This document shows positions 1-15,100 of a DNA stretch of 64,000 bases, piece by piece. The DNA lies in contig NC_079332.1 of the NCBI RefSeq assembly GCF_029931775.1, positions 3,360,501 to 3,424,500 of the forward strand, given 5' to 3'. The notes under the pieces are model-generated. The model worked only from the letters and a program-made list of their open reading frames with translations. It did no database searches and had not been told where the DNA came from. The translations under genes were made by a program, and so were the position numbers. Source of the DNA: Euleptes europaea. Taxonomy: Eukaryota; Chordata; Lepidosauria; Squamata; Sphaerodactylidae. Positions within the stretch are counted from its first letter, which is position 1. Every line of letters begins with the position of its first letter.

Positions 1-187
1 CCATCTGTCAGCAATGCTGATTCTATGACCTTGGGCAGATCATGAAAGGGAGGGCACCTTGGCCATCTTCTGGGCATGGAGTAGGGGTCACTGGGTGTGT
101 GGGGGGGGCAGGTAGTCGTGAGTTTCCTGCATTGGGCAGGGGGTTGGACTAGATGACCCTGGTGGTCCCCTCCAACTCTATGATTCT
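1..187 (+). mobile_element. CR1 LINE 3' end
   Basis: Sense copy ending TTGGACTAGATGACCCTGG and CTATGATTCT, the standard CR1 3' terminus; cut by the window edge. Confidence 0.85.
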
Positions 188-3100
188 AAGAAGAATTGGT
201 TTTTATATGCCGACTTTCTCCACCACTTAAGGAAGAATCAAACCGGCTTACCATCACCTTCATGAGATGAAGCCCTGAGGCAGAATGGTCATAAATGGAT
301 TTGAAGGGCATCTCCCCACAAATTCTGCGTCATTCTGCAAGCTCACTCGAGGCAGACAGAACACCCTGTGCAGGGTATGCACCCAGTGGAGCCTTACCTG
401 TCACCGATGAGTTGGACAAGATGGAGAAGGAACAGACGTGCTGGGAAGGATTTCCCGACGGCCGGGGGAGCAGGGTTCTCTGAGAAAGAAAGCAAAGGCA
501 AGGCGCTTTGAAAACTTGCCAGTAAAAACAAAACCCTACACCTTTCAAGATTGCCACTCCTTTACGTTTTCCGTCCCACAACAACAAGGTCTGACCCATC
601 CGCTGCTACAAAGAAGAGCTTGGGAAAAAAAAGTACAGAAGAGGGCAAACGAGACGATTAAGGGACTGGAGCTCTTTTCCTATGAGGAGAGGCTGAAGAG
701 TGAGGGAGTTCTCAGGCGGGGGGGAGGCAACGAAGGTGGGGGAGGACAGTAGAGAGGCTGGCAGTTGTGTGAATCGGGTTGTTGGACTCAATGGGCCGCT
801 GGTCTGATCCAACGGCATTCTTTGGGGAGGGGCTGTGGCTCAGTGGTAGAGCCTCTGCTTGGCATGCAGAAGGGTCCCAGGTTCAATCCCCGACATCTCC
901 AGTTAAAGGGACTAGGCAAGGAGGTGATGGGAAAGACCTCTGCCTGAGACCCTGGAGAGCTGCCGCTGGTCTGAGTAGACCGTACTGACTTTGACAGACC
1001 AAAGGTCTGATTCAGTGGAAGGCAGCTTCACGTGTTCTTCTTAAGAGGGACATCTTTGGCTGGCTTTTGGAGTCTTGCCTGCAAGCACCCCCATTCTAAG
1101 CCCCTGTTAAAACTGCCCTGACCCTGGGACAGCTGGTATGAGCCCAGCAACACAGAAACGTTTCCACGGGAGAACACAAATGTGATCACGTCAGCCGGTT
1201 TCCTAAGCATTTGTTTCCACTTGTGTTTCTCTTTGCCTGCTGTGGTCAGTCCTCCGCTGAGGTAACACACACCGTGCGCTTTCCAGCTCTTTGAAAGACG
1301 CTGGTGTTGCGAGGGCAGGAGCACCGGGTGCTCCGCAGTAGAGGATGGTGTGCCTCTGCCACACGAAAAGGGAACTGCACAAAGGGAAATAAGGCTGAGT
1401 ATCCGAGCCGCAGTAGGAACCAGTTGGTGACTGTCCACTCAGATGGAAGAAATCCAAAATCCGTCCACAAACCCCATTCAGTTCCCAGAACACACATTCC
1501 ACTTCGTCAGTGTCTCTGACCTGTACTACTAGCGGTTTTCGCAGGTGTCTGTTACGCAATTTCTTTGGCTTGGGCAAGAAGAAATCAGACTGCATCTGAA
1601 AAATAAACCAACAAAAACACCTTTTGAAGACGTGCCCCCCCACACGTACACACTTCCTTGCTCACTGCTCAGAACAGACTCCCCAAAAAGAGGAATCACT
1701 TTTTCACTCAATAGGAGTGCTGGACTACTGTCTGGGAGACCCAGGTTCGAATCCCCACCCATGCCATGGAAGCTCACTGGGTGACCTTGGGCCGGTCACA
1801 CACTCTCAGCCTAACCTACCTCACAGGATTGTTGTAAGGATGAAATGGGAGGGGAGGAGAAAGCTGTGCTGGATCCCCATTGGGGAGAAAGGTGGGGTAC
1901 AAATGAATCAAATAAACAAACAAATCAATCAATCAATAACTGATCAGATTGTGGAACTCACAAATTACTAGTTTAAGGGGGGGGGCGAGAGAAATTTACG
2001 GAGGTCCATCGGTAGCTGCGCTGGCAAAATGGTCTTTTAAAAACAAATTATTCATTCCGAAAGAGAAAATGTATGTCACGTGAGGCTGTTTCCCGCCTCC
2101 CAAAATTTCTTCACGTGGGGAGAAAAAGGAAGAGTTTTATCTCTCCAAACCATCACGTCTTTAAGCCTTAGGCAATCACGCTTCAACCTCGGCTCGGGTT
2201 TTGGAAGGCGGAACACTTCCTTTCCCTTATCCCTTAAAAGCTCCTTGAGCCATTAATCTTGAGCAAAGTAAATCTAATGTTTGAGGGATATGAGGACTGA
2301 AATAAATCTTGCCTCTGACAATGTAGCCCTGGGATCCCTGTCGCTTAATAAAAAAGGCATTATGTCAGACACAGAGGCATTAGATTTATATGTTAAAAGG
2401 GGAGAAATGTAACATGATCCTCGTAAAAGCGGCATTCCAAGAGGGTGTGAGCTAATGAATCGATAGAGCCAGAAGAGCAAGACCAGGGCCTGTCTGGGTA
2501 TGGTAAGTTCAAAATTCTGCCTTGCGTAACCACAGAGGGGTTAGCATTCAGTCTAGCTAAACAGAAGGCCCTAGAAAGACGAGGAGCTGTCAAATAATAA
2601 GCGGGCAAACCGCGTGGTGGTGGTATTCAGTGCAGAACACTTCTAAAACTGGAAGGCCAGAAAACAGTGGCGCGACATGGAAAGGAACCCTCGCCCGGCC
2701 CCAGAGCTGCTGCCCCGATTCTCAGTGGCCCTCGGAGAGCCCCGAGAGCCGCTTACACTGATCGTGTCCAGGTGCTGCCGGATGCTGAGCTCCATTTCTT
2801 TGCTGGGTAAGAAGGGCTTGCCGTGCCGGCTGTTGGGAGGGAGCGTCGTGGGGACGGCAAAGAGGCCGCAGTCTGCGTCGGTGCCGCTGGAAGGGCCAGC
2901 CAGGAGGGATCTAGAGGGGTTTCTCAAACCTGAAAGGATATAAACAAAAATATTGGTGCTAAGTGCTTTTTCACCAAGGGTATCCTTTAGAGCAGTGGTT
3001 CCCAAACTTTTTTGGGCCACCGCCCCATCGGTTCCACAACCTCAACCCCAGCGCCCCCCTACCCTATCCTATAAAAAGCATTATTCGAAATAGGGATTTG

Positions 3101-6100
3101 CATGATGCACTAAAGAAGATAATAACAATAAAATTTCAAAACAGTAACAATTAATTGCACATCTATTCAAAATTAAATTAAAACTTTTTAGATGAAACTT
3201 ATTCAACTAAACTGATTAAAGTGATCCAGTGGTACCAGCTCTTCGAAGTCTGGGGAAAAAATTCTGATAGTTCCCACCAAATTTGCCAGCGTGGTGCCAT
3301 AAAAAAAGGTAACAGTCCCCTGTGCAAGCACCGGTCCATTCCTGACCCATGGGATGATGTCATATCCTGACGTTTACTAGGCAGACTTTGTTTATGGGGT
3401 GTTTACGGCCAGTCCTTTCAGGCTAGGGGGAAGCCAACGGCTAGCCGAGTTTGGGTCACTCCGGACTCTAAAAACATTATATTCCTCAGGGAACGCTCCA
3501 TCTTGTAAAGGGGATGTGGGATAGTCTAGCATAGCCTGATTTCGCCAGATTTCAGAAGCCAAGCCGGGTCGGTACTTGGGAGACCTCCAAAGATGTTGCA
3601 GAGGAATGCTGTGGCCAAAACCACCTCTGTTTAATAGCTCAGGGGTCGCTGTAAGCCGGCTGCGACTCGACGGTGCTTTTTACCCCCATGCCGGACAAAC
3701 GCGATGCTGTGACTGGCTCATAGAATCGTGGAGTTGGAAGGGACCACCAGGGTCATCTAGTCCAACCCCCTGACCAATGCAGGAAACTCACAACTACCTC
3801 CCCACACACACACACACAGCGACCCCTACTCCATGGCCGGAAGATGGCCAAGGTGCCCTCCCTCTCATGAACTGCCTAAGGTCATAGAATCAGCATTGCT
3901 GACAGATGGCTATCTAACTTCCTCTTAAAAACCTCCAGGGAAGGAGAGCTCACCACCTCCCGAGGAAGCCTGTTCTACTGAGGAACCGCTCTAACGGTTA
4001 GAAATTTTTTCCTAATGTCTAGACGGAAACTCTTTGGATTTAATTTCAACCCATTGGTTCCGGTCCGACCTTCTGGGGCAACAGAAAACAACTCGGCACC
4101 ATCCTCTATATGACAGCCCTTCAAGTACTTGAAGATGGTTATCATGTCCCCTCTCAGTCTTCTCCTCTTCAGGCTTAACATACCCAGTTCCTTCAACCTT
4201 TCCTCATATGATCTGGCTCACCTGAGGGGCTGGACGCGGTGCTGGGAGAAAAGGTCTTGTTGCGAAGGGCGGGCTGGTTGCGCGCACAGCCCGGACTCCT
4301 GGTGCTAATGGCAATCACCTTCCCGGGCGGCGTCAGCGTGTGCTCCTCTTGCATGGGCTTGATTGGGGATGTTGCGACAGTGCTAGTTTCGGGTGCCTGA
4401 AAAAGAACAGGAGTCTGAATCCCAATGGCCGTGCTTCGGAAAGCTTTTTACATAGTTTCTGATCTACTTGCTACTACAACAAAGTGCCAGAAACACTACC
4501 ACTTTAAAACAAATTAAACAAAGGGTCGTCTAATTTGCAGTGTGCGTCTGCATTTTGCAGAGTAAACGCAACTCTTGTTTATGGCACTCAAGAGTTGTCA
4601 TTAACGGGACCTCACTAAGACTTTCTGCTGCAGAACGGGTCAGAAAAACCTTGAAAATAAATCACACGAAGCTGCCTTATACTGAATCAGACCCTCGGTC
4701 CATCCAAGTCAGTATTGTCTGCTCGCTGGGAGCGGCTCTCCAGGGTCTCAGGCAGGGGTCTTTCAGCATCACCTACTTGCCTGGCCCCTTTAACTGGAGA
4801 TGCCGGGGGTTGAACCTTGGGACCGTCTGCGTGCCAAGCAGACGCCCTCCCGCTGAGCCGCAGCCCCTCCTATCCTTACCGGCTTGGGGTTCACTTCAGT
4901 GGAGATGAGTCTCAAGAGGCAGTTGAGGAGTTTCTGTTTGTGAAAGGGCGGAGCGGATTTCGTTTCGGGCGCCCGCTCCCCGGATTCCTGGGCCTCCGCC
5001 GGCCCCAGGACAGCCAGCCAATCGTATTCCAGCTGCAGCTTGTTCGGTTTGCCCATCATGAGGTAGACTTCCGCCAAGGTAAGGCTCTCGGAGGTCCGCA
5101 GGCTCCATCCCTCCTCTCTGACCTGCTGCGTGAGGCGGCTGGGGTCGTCCTTGAGAGGCTTGGTGGCTGATTGTCCCTGAGGTGGCGGCGGCAGCACTGG
5201 CAGTGAGTTGCCAGGCTTCTCCTGAGAGTCTTCCGTCACCGCATCCGACACCTCCTTACCGCGCATTTCTGCCGGCGGTCCGCAGAGGGGGAGGGCCTGA
5301 GTTTCGGATCGGGACGGGCTGCGAGTGGGCGACGCCACCCGCTCCCTCGCCGGCTGCGCCGAGTCCAGGTTGCCGGCCTCGGCGCTCCCGGACAAAAGAC
5401 TCCCGGCATGAGGGAGGCCCCCCGGCGCAACCGAGTCTTTCCTGTTCGGCCTGTCCGCGCAGAGACACTTCTCCGGGACGATGAGGTCCTGGCACGACTT
5501 CATGTACCGAGGGAAGGGGTCGAGCAAAGAGAGTTCCTCCAAATCGGGGAGAGGGCCACAATCGCAGCTGGAGCTGCCGGACGGTAAGGGGGCAGTCGCT
5601 TCGGTGACCGACGCCTCCCTGCTCTCGGGACGGTGAGCTGCGGGGTACGGCTTCTCAAGAGGCCCGCCCGGGTCCTGAAGTCCGGAAGGCGGCTTATCGA
5701 GACAGTCCAAGACGCTGAGACGCGGGAAGACTCCTCCCGCAGCCCCGGTCTCCAGAGAGCCGCAGTCAGCGTTTGTGGTCGCGTCAAACGTGGGCTGAGT
5801 GTTCCTGCTTGCTTCCGCCGTGCTCTCCGCCCTGGCCCCGCCCTTTCCCTCGCCCCCCCGAGGGTATTTGACCTGCCCCCTGGCCGTCCCCTGACCGCTC
5901 TGTATGCCTAGAATCTGGGCGGGAGGCAACAGGTGAGAGTCCTTCGCATTCTGCTTGCACCTGCCCGACTCCTGCCAGTGGACGGTGCAGAACGCTTTGG
6001 AGTGTACGACCCTGGCAACCCCAGGGAGCGGGGCCAGGGTACAGTTCTCTCCTGGGAAGAGATGGAGCATATTTTTCTCTTCCGAACAGCTGCCGCTTGC

Positions 6101-9100
6101 TTCGGGATCTCTGGAGTCTTGTAGCTGCCTTTCTGCTAGTGTTTTGCGCTGCGTAAGAGGCATTAAGGAAAAAGCCCATGCTGAAACAATCCCTCGGGAA
6201 CACGCGGTAGAAAAGAGCAATAGTCCAGTAGCACCTTAAAAGGTTAACAAAATACTTGGCCGGCTACGAGCTTTTGGGGAGGGGGCTGTGGCTCAGTGCT
6301 AGAGCATCTGCTCGGCCTGCAGAAGGTCCCAGGTTCAATCCCTGGCATCTCCAGTGAAAGGGACTAGGCAAGTGGGTGATGTGAAAGACCCCTGCCTGAG
6401 ACCCTGGAGAGCCGCTGATGGTCAGAGTAGACAATACTGAGTTTGATGGGCCGAGGGTCTGATTCAGTACAAGGCAGCTTCCTGTGTAAGCCACAGCTCA
6501 CTTCTTCAAATACTTGAAGATACCATCTTACTTACATGAAGAAGTGAGCTGTGGCTCATGAAAGTTCACATCCTGCCAGAAATTTTGTTAATCTTGAAGG
6601 TCCTACTGGACTCTTGCTCTTTTCTACTGCTAGTGACAGACTAACAGGGCTACCCATCACGATCTACCTTCAGAACATGTCATTCTTTCCAAGGTGAACG
6701 CACGGAACTGTCCTATACCGAGTCAGACCACTGGTCCAGCAAGGTCCGCGCTGTGACTGGCAGTGGCTTTCCAGGGCCTCGAGAAGGTATCTTTCATACC
6801 ACACCTGCTACCTAGTTCTTAACTGGAGATGTCACGGGCTGAACCTGGGACCTCCTGCATGCAAAGTGAATGCTCCACTGCTGAGCGGTGGCCCCTCCCC
6901 ACATGAAGCTAGGAAAATATTTTTACAGGAAGAGTGGTTCAGCAGTGGAATTAGCTGCCTAGGGAGGTGGCGATCCCCCCCTTCGCTGTCAGGGATGCTC
7001 TAGGCTGATCCTGCACTGAGCAGGGGGGACTAGATGGCCTGTCCGGCCCCTTCTAAATCTATGATTTTATACTGAGTCGGGCCACTGGATCTGCCAAGGT
7101 AGAGATCTTTCACATCACCTATTACCTGGTCCCTGAAACTAGAGACTGAACCTGGGACCTTTCCGCGTGCAAAGCGGATGGTCCACCTCTGAGCCGTGGC
7201 CTCTAGAGGCTGTCGAACCACTAATTCTTCTGGCATTTAAAAAAGGGATAGGTCACAAACAAACACTATCAATCTCTCGACATACGTAGGAAAACAGCTT
7301 CCTGAACTTTCTCGCCGACTACATAAAGGGTTTTTGCCCCAGGGGCATAAAAATCCAAGAAGCGGGAGATTGCCTCTCCTCTGGATCAGACAAAGGATAC
7401 GATGCGCGCATCGTGGAGAGCCCACTTCTGCTTGAGGAACTCGATGAGGCTGGAGACTTTGCGGTGCAGCTCCACGATCATCCTGGCGAGGCGGGCAAAC
7501 AAGGGGCGGGGGAGGAGTCAGAATCCAAAATTCCAGTCTCCAATTTCCTCTTACGAAGTCCGCTGTCATTAGTTCACCCTTGATTACTTCTGTGGGCGTT
7601 CTTCTGAAGCCAGCCTCTTGGTGCCGTTTCCCGCCCCCCCCTCCACCCTCGGATTCCCACTTTGGGGTTACCTGAGCCTGGGGTTCTGAGCCAGACTCTG
7701 CACGCGGGCCCAGGCGTGGTTGTTCCTCGGCTGCAGCTCCACGGGGACCTTCAGTGGAAGACGGACGGGTTTCTGATCCTCCTCATCGCTGAAGCCTGGG
7801 GTGGGGTGGGGGAAAGAGAGGAAAAGAAGAAGAGTTGGTTTTTATATGCCAACTTTTTCCACCGCTTGAGGGAGAATTAAACCGGCTTACAGTCATCTTC
7901 CCTTCCCCACAACAGACACCCTGTGAGGTAGGTGGGGCGGAGAGAGCTGTGACTAGCCCAAGGTCAACCAGCTGGTTTCATGGGTAGGAGTGGGGAAACA
8001 AATCCAGTTCACCGGATTGGCCTCCACCACTCCTTCCAAACTCATAACAACCATAGGAAGCAAGGAGGAGGAGGAGAAGAAGAAGAGTTGGTTTTTATAT
8101 GCCAACTTTCTCTACCACTTAAGGGAGACTCAAACCGGCTTACAATCGCTTTCCCCTCCCCACAACAGACACCCTGTGAGGTAGGTGGGGCGGAGAGAGC
8201 TGTGACTAGCCCAAGGTCACCCAGGTGGCTTTGTGTGTAGGAGTGGGGGAACCCAACACGGTTCACCAGATTAGGGTCCGCCGCTCATGTGGAGGAGTGG
8301 GGAATCAAACCCGGTTCTCCAGATCAGAGGCCACCTCGCTTAACCACTACACCACGCTGGCTCCTGGAATGAAGCCGTGCTAGGTAAGGTAGATTACAGT
8401 TCCCATGGACACATGGCAGCTCACTGTTCTGCCAACGGAACAGCGGGCTTTGGCGCTTGCTGAATTCCACACAGATTCTGCTTGCATCGTGACCTCCGTG
8501 TGCTGTTTTGGCAGTATGAACTCGCTCAGCGGCCCCCGTGTAGGGAGAAAGTGAGTTCTTCCTTTGCTCCATTCTGTCCACCTGCCCGCCCCACCCCCCT
8601 TCCTCGGTCCCTCCCCGCTTTGCACATACCATCCGGATCACAGAGCTTCTTCAGAGCCCTGCACATGGGAGCTTTGATGCGAAGGTTCCTCCCTTTGTAG
8701 CGAACGGTCGTAGCCCTGGAAACGTTTTTAAAGTTAGAGAGATTTGGAGGCTTCCTAGAGGCACCTGGTTGGCCACTGTGTGATCAGACTGTTGGACTTG
8801 ATGGGCCTTAGTCTGATCCAGCAGGGATTTTCTTATGACACCCTTCTGAGTCCTTCTAAATCAACGGCCTTTAGGCTGACACTGAAAACACAGCTCTTGA
8901 AAGCCATCAGCGTCTTTCACCCTAAGCTACAGATTTCACTGCCTGGTTTGCTTCATGAAACCATTTCCTTCATGCTAGTAGGAATGGGGGAGGGGGGGAG
9001 AATTACTTACCCAACTTGGATGAGTTCATTCAGTTTAGCTGCATTTTTGTCATCCATACCTTCGAGTAAAGCAGAAAAAAGCGCGATGAAAGCAAAATAT

Positions 9101-12100
9101 GGCTGTATGAGACCTGCTTTGCCCTTTCCTAATCACTGTTCTTAAGGGTGGACCATTTTGATCCATCTCATGTTGACTCTTCCTCTTTACCTGCTGCCTT
9201 CGACTTTTCCTAACATTTTCCCCCACTTTGTAACTGACCAGAAAACAGCAGCAGAGAGAAAGACCGGCACGCCCTAATTTTACAGCATCAAAGTACGTAT
9301 ACTCACAGCCCCCAATCTTCTTCCTTAGTTCCCCGTAACAAATTAAGCCGTAGAGCTCCAGGGAGGATTTCTTCAGCCCTTGGGAAAACACTGGAAAAAC
9401 GACAGAGAGGAGGCCTGCGGATGTCAGACGTGAAAGAAAACACCCTTTGCCGACGGTACAATTTAAGGTGGTCACCGCGGAATCACCCCGATTGCAGGGT
9501 CCTCCGGGGAACGAAACAAATATCAACATTTATTTAACGGCGGCGCAACCAAGCTCTCCCTGCCGTTCGCACAACGCAAGACCAGTAATGGCAGGTGGAA
9601 TTCAGGTTCCAACGGGCTTGTGTGTGTTGAGTTAAGAGCCATCAAGTCGCTTCCGACTCATGGTGACCCTATGAATCAGTGTCCTCCGAAATGTTCACAG
9701 GCACAAATAAAGCGAGCGCCAATAAAAATTATCTCAGCACAGTTATCGTGTTGGCCTGGTCATCTGAAATGCCCGCTGCGAACTGGCCAGCTTAATGCTC
9801 GCGCAAAACTACACATTGCTACACAAAACCACCAGGGAAAACTACAGATGTGGGGGTGTGGGCGGTACTCTTCCCCAAGGAGTGGTTATGTGTCCTTTCC
9901 TTTGTTGACCGAGCCACCATTATGGATTCTGCGCATTCCCCAGGTCTGCCGCACACGGATCCACCACACCTGCGCGGGAGTGGCTCGTGGCAATCTGATA
10001 CACTGAATCAGAGCTCCTCTAAACCATGCACATGCCTCATGCCAGAACGGCGCCAGATCCTTCATTCTGCTCACCGTTATCGAAATCGATATATTTGGAA
10101 ATCTTGTGCCAGGTGCGGTAGTAGAAATGCCGGACCTGCTCCTTGTTCTTCACCATGCTCGCCGGCTTGCTCTTCTTCTTGTATTTCAGGGCGATGTTGT
10201 TCTGAATTGCTTCGAAATCTTTCCCGTGCTGGAAGGGACACGCAAAAGCAAAACATTCATAACAGAGTGAAATAAACAGAAGATTACAGACAAAAGGTAA
10301 AGGTAGCCCCCCGGTTGCAAGCACCGGGTCATTCCTGACCCATGGAGTGACGTCACATCCCGACGTTTACTAGGCAGACTTTGTTTACGGGGTGGTTTGC
10401 CAGTGCCTTCCCCAGTCGTCTTCCCTTTACCCCCAGCAAGCTGGGGACTCATTTCACCGACCTCGGAAGGATGGAAGGCTGAGTTGACCTTGAGCCGGCT
10501 ACCTGAAACCAACTTCCGTTGGGATTGAACTCAGGTCGTGAGCAGAGCTTGGATTGCAGTACTGCAGTTTACCACTCTGCGCCACGGGGCTCTTACAGAC
10601 AAGACAAGGTTTGCTAGATTTTATTTAGTTGTGCACGCGTTTGGGCGATCCTTCCCCCCCCTCTCCGGGATGAAAAATCAGAGTCCGAGATGTCAAAGGC
10701 AGCATCCAGTTTGTTATAAGCCAGAAACCTGTGGATTCGGCCGGTTCATGACGCTGACGGTCATTACAGAATCGTTTGGGTCTGTGAGGCAACAAACGTT
10801 TGGATCCAAGCAGGCTGCCCCCTCCCCACATGGAGGACTAGGAAGGCAGTAAGCTCCAGCGTCTCTTGCTCCCCCCCCCCCCCCGCCGGCCTACATCCCT
10901 GTAGACTATCAGTTTAAAGCGGAAACCTGGCTGCAACTCGTAAATTGCAGTCTGTTACACCTGCGGTGCACTTTGACAGGCAGGGAGATGAAGTCCCTGA
11001 TCTCCAGAATGACAGTTGTACAACTCCGGGGCATACCCACCTCATAGAGGCCCTCGAAGAAAGTGTTCTTATCTTCTGTGCTCCATGACTCCCACTGACG
11101 CCTGACCTTCTTGCCTTCCTCTTTTTCTCCAGCCGAAGAGCCCAGGTTCCTCGTGGCGGATTTCGAACTCCCAGCCGGGGTGCCGGAAGGGATTCCTGAA
11201 GAGTTGCCCGATGACGCTGCTCCATTGTCTGCACCTTTAACAAACGCCACATTTTTCAATTCAGGAATCCTGAGTCAGCCACCGACACAACACACTTCTG
11301 GACACATACATAGAATCATAAGAGTCAGAAGGGGCCATACAGGACATCCAGTCCAACCCCATGCTCAATGCAGGATCAGCCTAAAGCATCTCTAAATTTC
11401 AGACGAGCAAAACTCCATTGGCCCAGCAATCAGAACTTGAGAAACCAATTTTTGATTTACCTATTTCAAGTTACAATATATTTTGCAACGAAGGTTTTTA
11501 AAGCCTGGCTGGCCAGCTTCCCAAGGAAAACCTTTCTGCAAAACCGAACAGCAGGTTGAAACACAATAAGAATGAACAATTTCAATCGCTTCTTGCTCGT
11601 CTGAAAGGAGGGAGAACTCTTATTCAGTATTGCTTTGGGCATTCCTGGTTTAATTCAGACTTCAAGCCCCCCCCCCTACTTTGGTTAAGGAAGGGTTTGG
11701 CGCAATGTCTGAACCATGGAATGGGAACAGTTGGTAAAGCAGAAGCAGCAACCGCGGTTTGGGAACCACGTTTTACGGTCTGCTAGGATGTCTGAATTGA
11801 GTCAAACAATACTGCATGCCTAGTAACTGGAAGAGACTTTCCGTTCAAACTGGGTAGCTTGTAATTTTAGTGTACCATCTCACAGATTTTTTAAAAAGAG
11901 ATCTCACTACTAAAAAAAACAACAACACCTGGGTGGTTGCTAAGGAGAAGCCCTTGAGAGTTTCGCCACGGACCCACCTACGCAGCCCTTTTAAACCGGC
12001 TTTGATGCTCAAAGGGAATGAGAGTTTTCAGACGTTGTCAAACCCGCTTCTGGTAGGGGATTCCATCCACGTTTCATGACGCAATGGCACCCTAAAGGAA

Positions 12101-15100
12101 ACCAACCCTGGGCCAGCACAGAATTGTTTTGGGTGAAAGTGGCCCAGAGACCGTGATGGGAAAGGAAGTCCGTCCCCACTTTTCCCTCCCAAGCCTCCCA
12201 TGAAATCTGCAAGGTCACACGGGAAGGTAAATTTACTGAAAAGCGTCAGACTACACAGTCGCTAGCGATACAAAATGATGTTAAAAAAAAACAAAACAAG
12301 AAATTTCCACCAGACTCAACTATTTTAAAAATATAGAAAATGCAAGTAGGGGTATGAATTGTTACAATGGGCATTACGGTTAGGGGTGCCAGCCTCAAGG
12401 TGGGACCTGGGGATCCCCCGGAATTAGAGCTCATCTCCAGACTACAGAGACCAATTCCCCTGGAGGAAATGGATGCTTCGGAGGGTGGGCTCTAGGACAT
12501 TGTGCCCCACTGAGGTCCCTGTCCTCCCCAAATCTCCAGGAGTTTCCCAATCTGGATCTGGCAACCCTATTCCCACCCCCCTCCCCGGCCAGCGAGGACC
12601 TAGCAAACCTACCTACGGTCTTAAATTAAGTGGAATTAGAGATTGGCGGGTTAAGGAAGAGAGCTAGGCTGAAGAGGAAGAAATTATAATTATGCATAGG
12701 CGAAGCACACCTTAAAACCGTTCGCCCCGAAGGGCGGCAGGCCAGTCCTCACGATAAGATGCTGGCAGGAGATAGCCCCGTGAATTGGTCTTTGGCCTGT
12801 GAACGGCTTGCAGCAAACACCTATTTTGTAGTACCTAGAGCCCCGTGGCGCAGAGTGTTAAGCTGATGTACTGCAGTCAAAAGCTCTGCTCACGACCTGA
12901 GTTCGATCCCGACAGAAATCGGTTTCAGGTAGCTGGCTCAAGGTTGACTCAGCCTTCCACCCTTCCGAGGTCGGTGAAATGAGTCCCCAGCTTGCTGGGG
13001 GTAAAGGGAAGATGACTGGGGAAGGCACTGGCAAACCACCACGCAAACAAAAGTCTGCCTTGGAAACATCAGGATGTGACGTCACCATGGGTCAGGTGCT
13101 TGCACAGGGGACCTTTACCTAGTACCCAAGCAGGGCCAGGAATGAACTGGGCCCATCTGTTATTATTACGTGCTAATGACACTACTGCCTCTATATTAAG
13201 CGACGGAACTCCAGTTCGTCATTCTGGCCCGTCGAATCCCTTGACGGTGTTCTTTTCCCCCTCTGCCGAATAAGAAAATTGGATGTGCTGTAGGACTTCG
13301 ACCTTTCCCCACCCCGTCATCACTGCCTGAGCGAGCAAGTCGTATTTTTGTAGCCCTGTTCGGTGTCTCTATTAATCAGCAAAAAATAAAATCCGTTTTG
13401 CGGTGATCAACTGCTATAAAAACTAGAGCTCAAAAAATCAAGTCATAAAATGGAGGGGACGGGTTTATACAGTTGGGTCATGGAAGACTTGGGTATCTCA
13501 AAATGACATCTAATAAGTTTATCCTGTCTGTCTAGTAGGTGTGATTGGGTCAATGCCATCTTGTTTACTGTATTATACGGAATTTTAAAGTATGTTTAAA
13601 GTATACCGTGGACTGCCAAAAAAACAAATCAGTGGGTTATAGATCAAATCAAGCCTTGGTGAGCAGCTCAGAAATTTGCCCTGGCCTGGGTCCCGTTCAT
13701 AAAAATCCGCCAGTGGCACCAAAATAAGAGAAACCGCAAACCCCAGGGAGGCTACATGCAAAAACGGTTTTTATAAAAAACCAGCCAACAGATCGCCCTG
13801 ACATGAATGGCGCAGGCTAACCTGATCTGATCAGATCTTGGGTCGGCCCTGGCTAGTATTTGGATGGGAGACTACCAAGGAAGTCCATGTTGCTGCAGAG
13901 ATATGTCAACCAATGGGATACAGCTGGCAACAACTTAAAATTAAGCGGTAGGTTTAATGAGCGCGCTCTTAATTTCTCCTGGCACCTTTCTCAAACATCC
14001 CCAGAAGAGATTTCTATGGATTTTTTGAGAGAAGCGCTCCCTGAAGAGCAACGCAAGACAATCTTCCCAAACAATCTAATCCCACCAAAATCACAGGGCC
14101 GAGGCAAGGGTTCTAGAGCCCCGTTTGCCTTCAGGCCACGCGGTCCCACCTTTGCCGGCAATGCACAGGGTGCTCAGAATTCCTCCACAAACTGGAGGGC
14201 AGGTGAGACCGTTTTGAGTTCTCCAGTACTGTACAAGACGATAACTACGAAATAAGAGATAGACCCTGTTTTAGGAAGGAAGAAATAGGTTTTTGGTGGA
14301 ACTTCTTCTTTACCTACTTGGAGCTCACATTATGACGCTTCAAACAAAACCAGGAGCACCAACACGGTCTTAATCTATCCCCACAACAGTGAAACGCGTG
14401 GTCAAGCCAGGTAGACCATTACAACAGCAGGAGCCGTAACACACAACGAAGCATGAAAATATCCACCTTTCTACGTCTAGCTTCTAGGATTCTGAAAGGT
14501 ACACAAAAAAACGCTCCGAGTCAGAAAGGGAGACAGATCCATGTGTGAACGCAGGCCTTCCACGCAAGGGGCTGAATGCTTCCAGATGGACACTCATACC
14601 ATCATGCTCACCCTGGCCCCACTGAAGTGTCTAGCAGTCTTTTTATGAAGATGAAGACACCCATCCTGAAAAGCAGGGCCCACTGACAGTTGTGGGGAAC
14701 GAGAGGTGGCTCAGTCTCCAATATGTTCAAAGAACGGAACTCTGCTGGATGTACGCCACATACATAAAGGGAAAGGCCAGTGTGATGGAAGGTTTGCTTA
14801 AATGGGATGCCCATTATGAAAGGAGACACAATACAGTGTTATTGTTATATGAAGAGGAAGGAGTTGGTTCACCTTCCCTTCCCCTCCCCACAACAGACAC
14901 CCTGTAAGGCGAAGAGAGCTCTAAGAGAGCTGTGACTAGTCCAAGGTCACCCAGCTGGCTTCATAAGGAGTGGGGAAACCAACCCGGTTCACCAGATTAG
15001 CCTCCGCCACTCATGTGGAAGAGTGAGGAATCAAAACCCGGTTCTCCAGATCAGACTCCACCGCTCCAAGCCACCGCTCTTAACCACTACACCACACTGG

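Noticed and set aside
829-900. tRNA gene calls in the SINE heads
   Set aside because: The A- and B-box blocks sit in heads of repeated SINEs with the same body and tail, so they are not tRNA genes. The same holds for the other copies.
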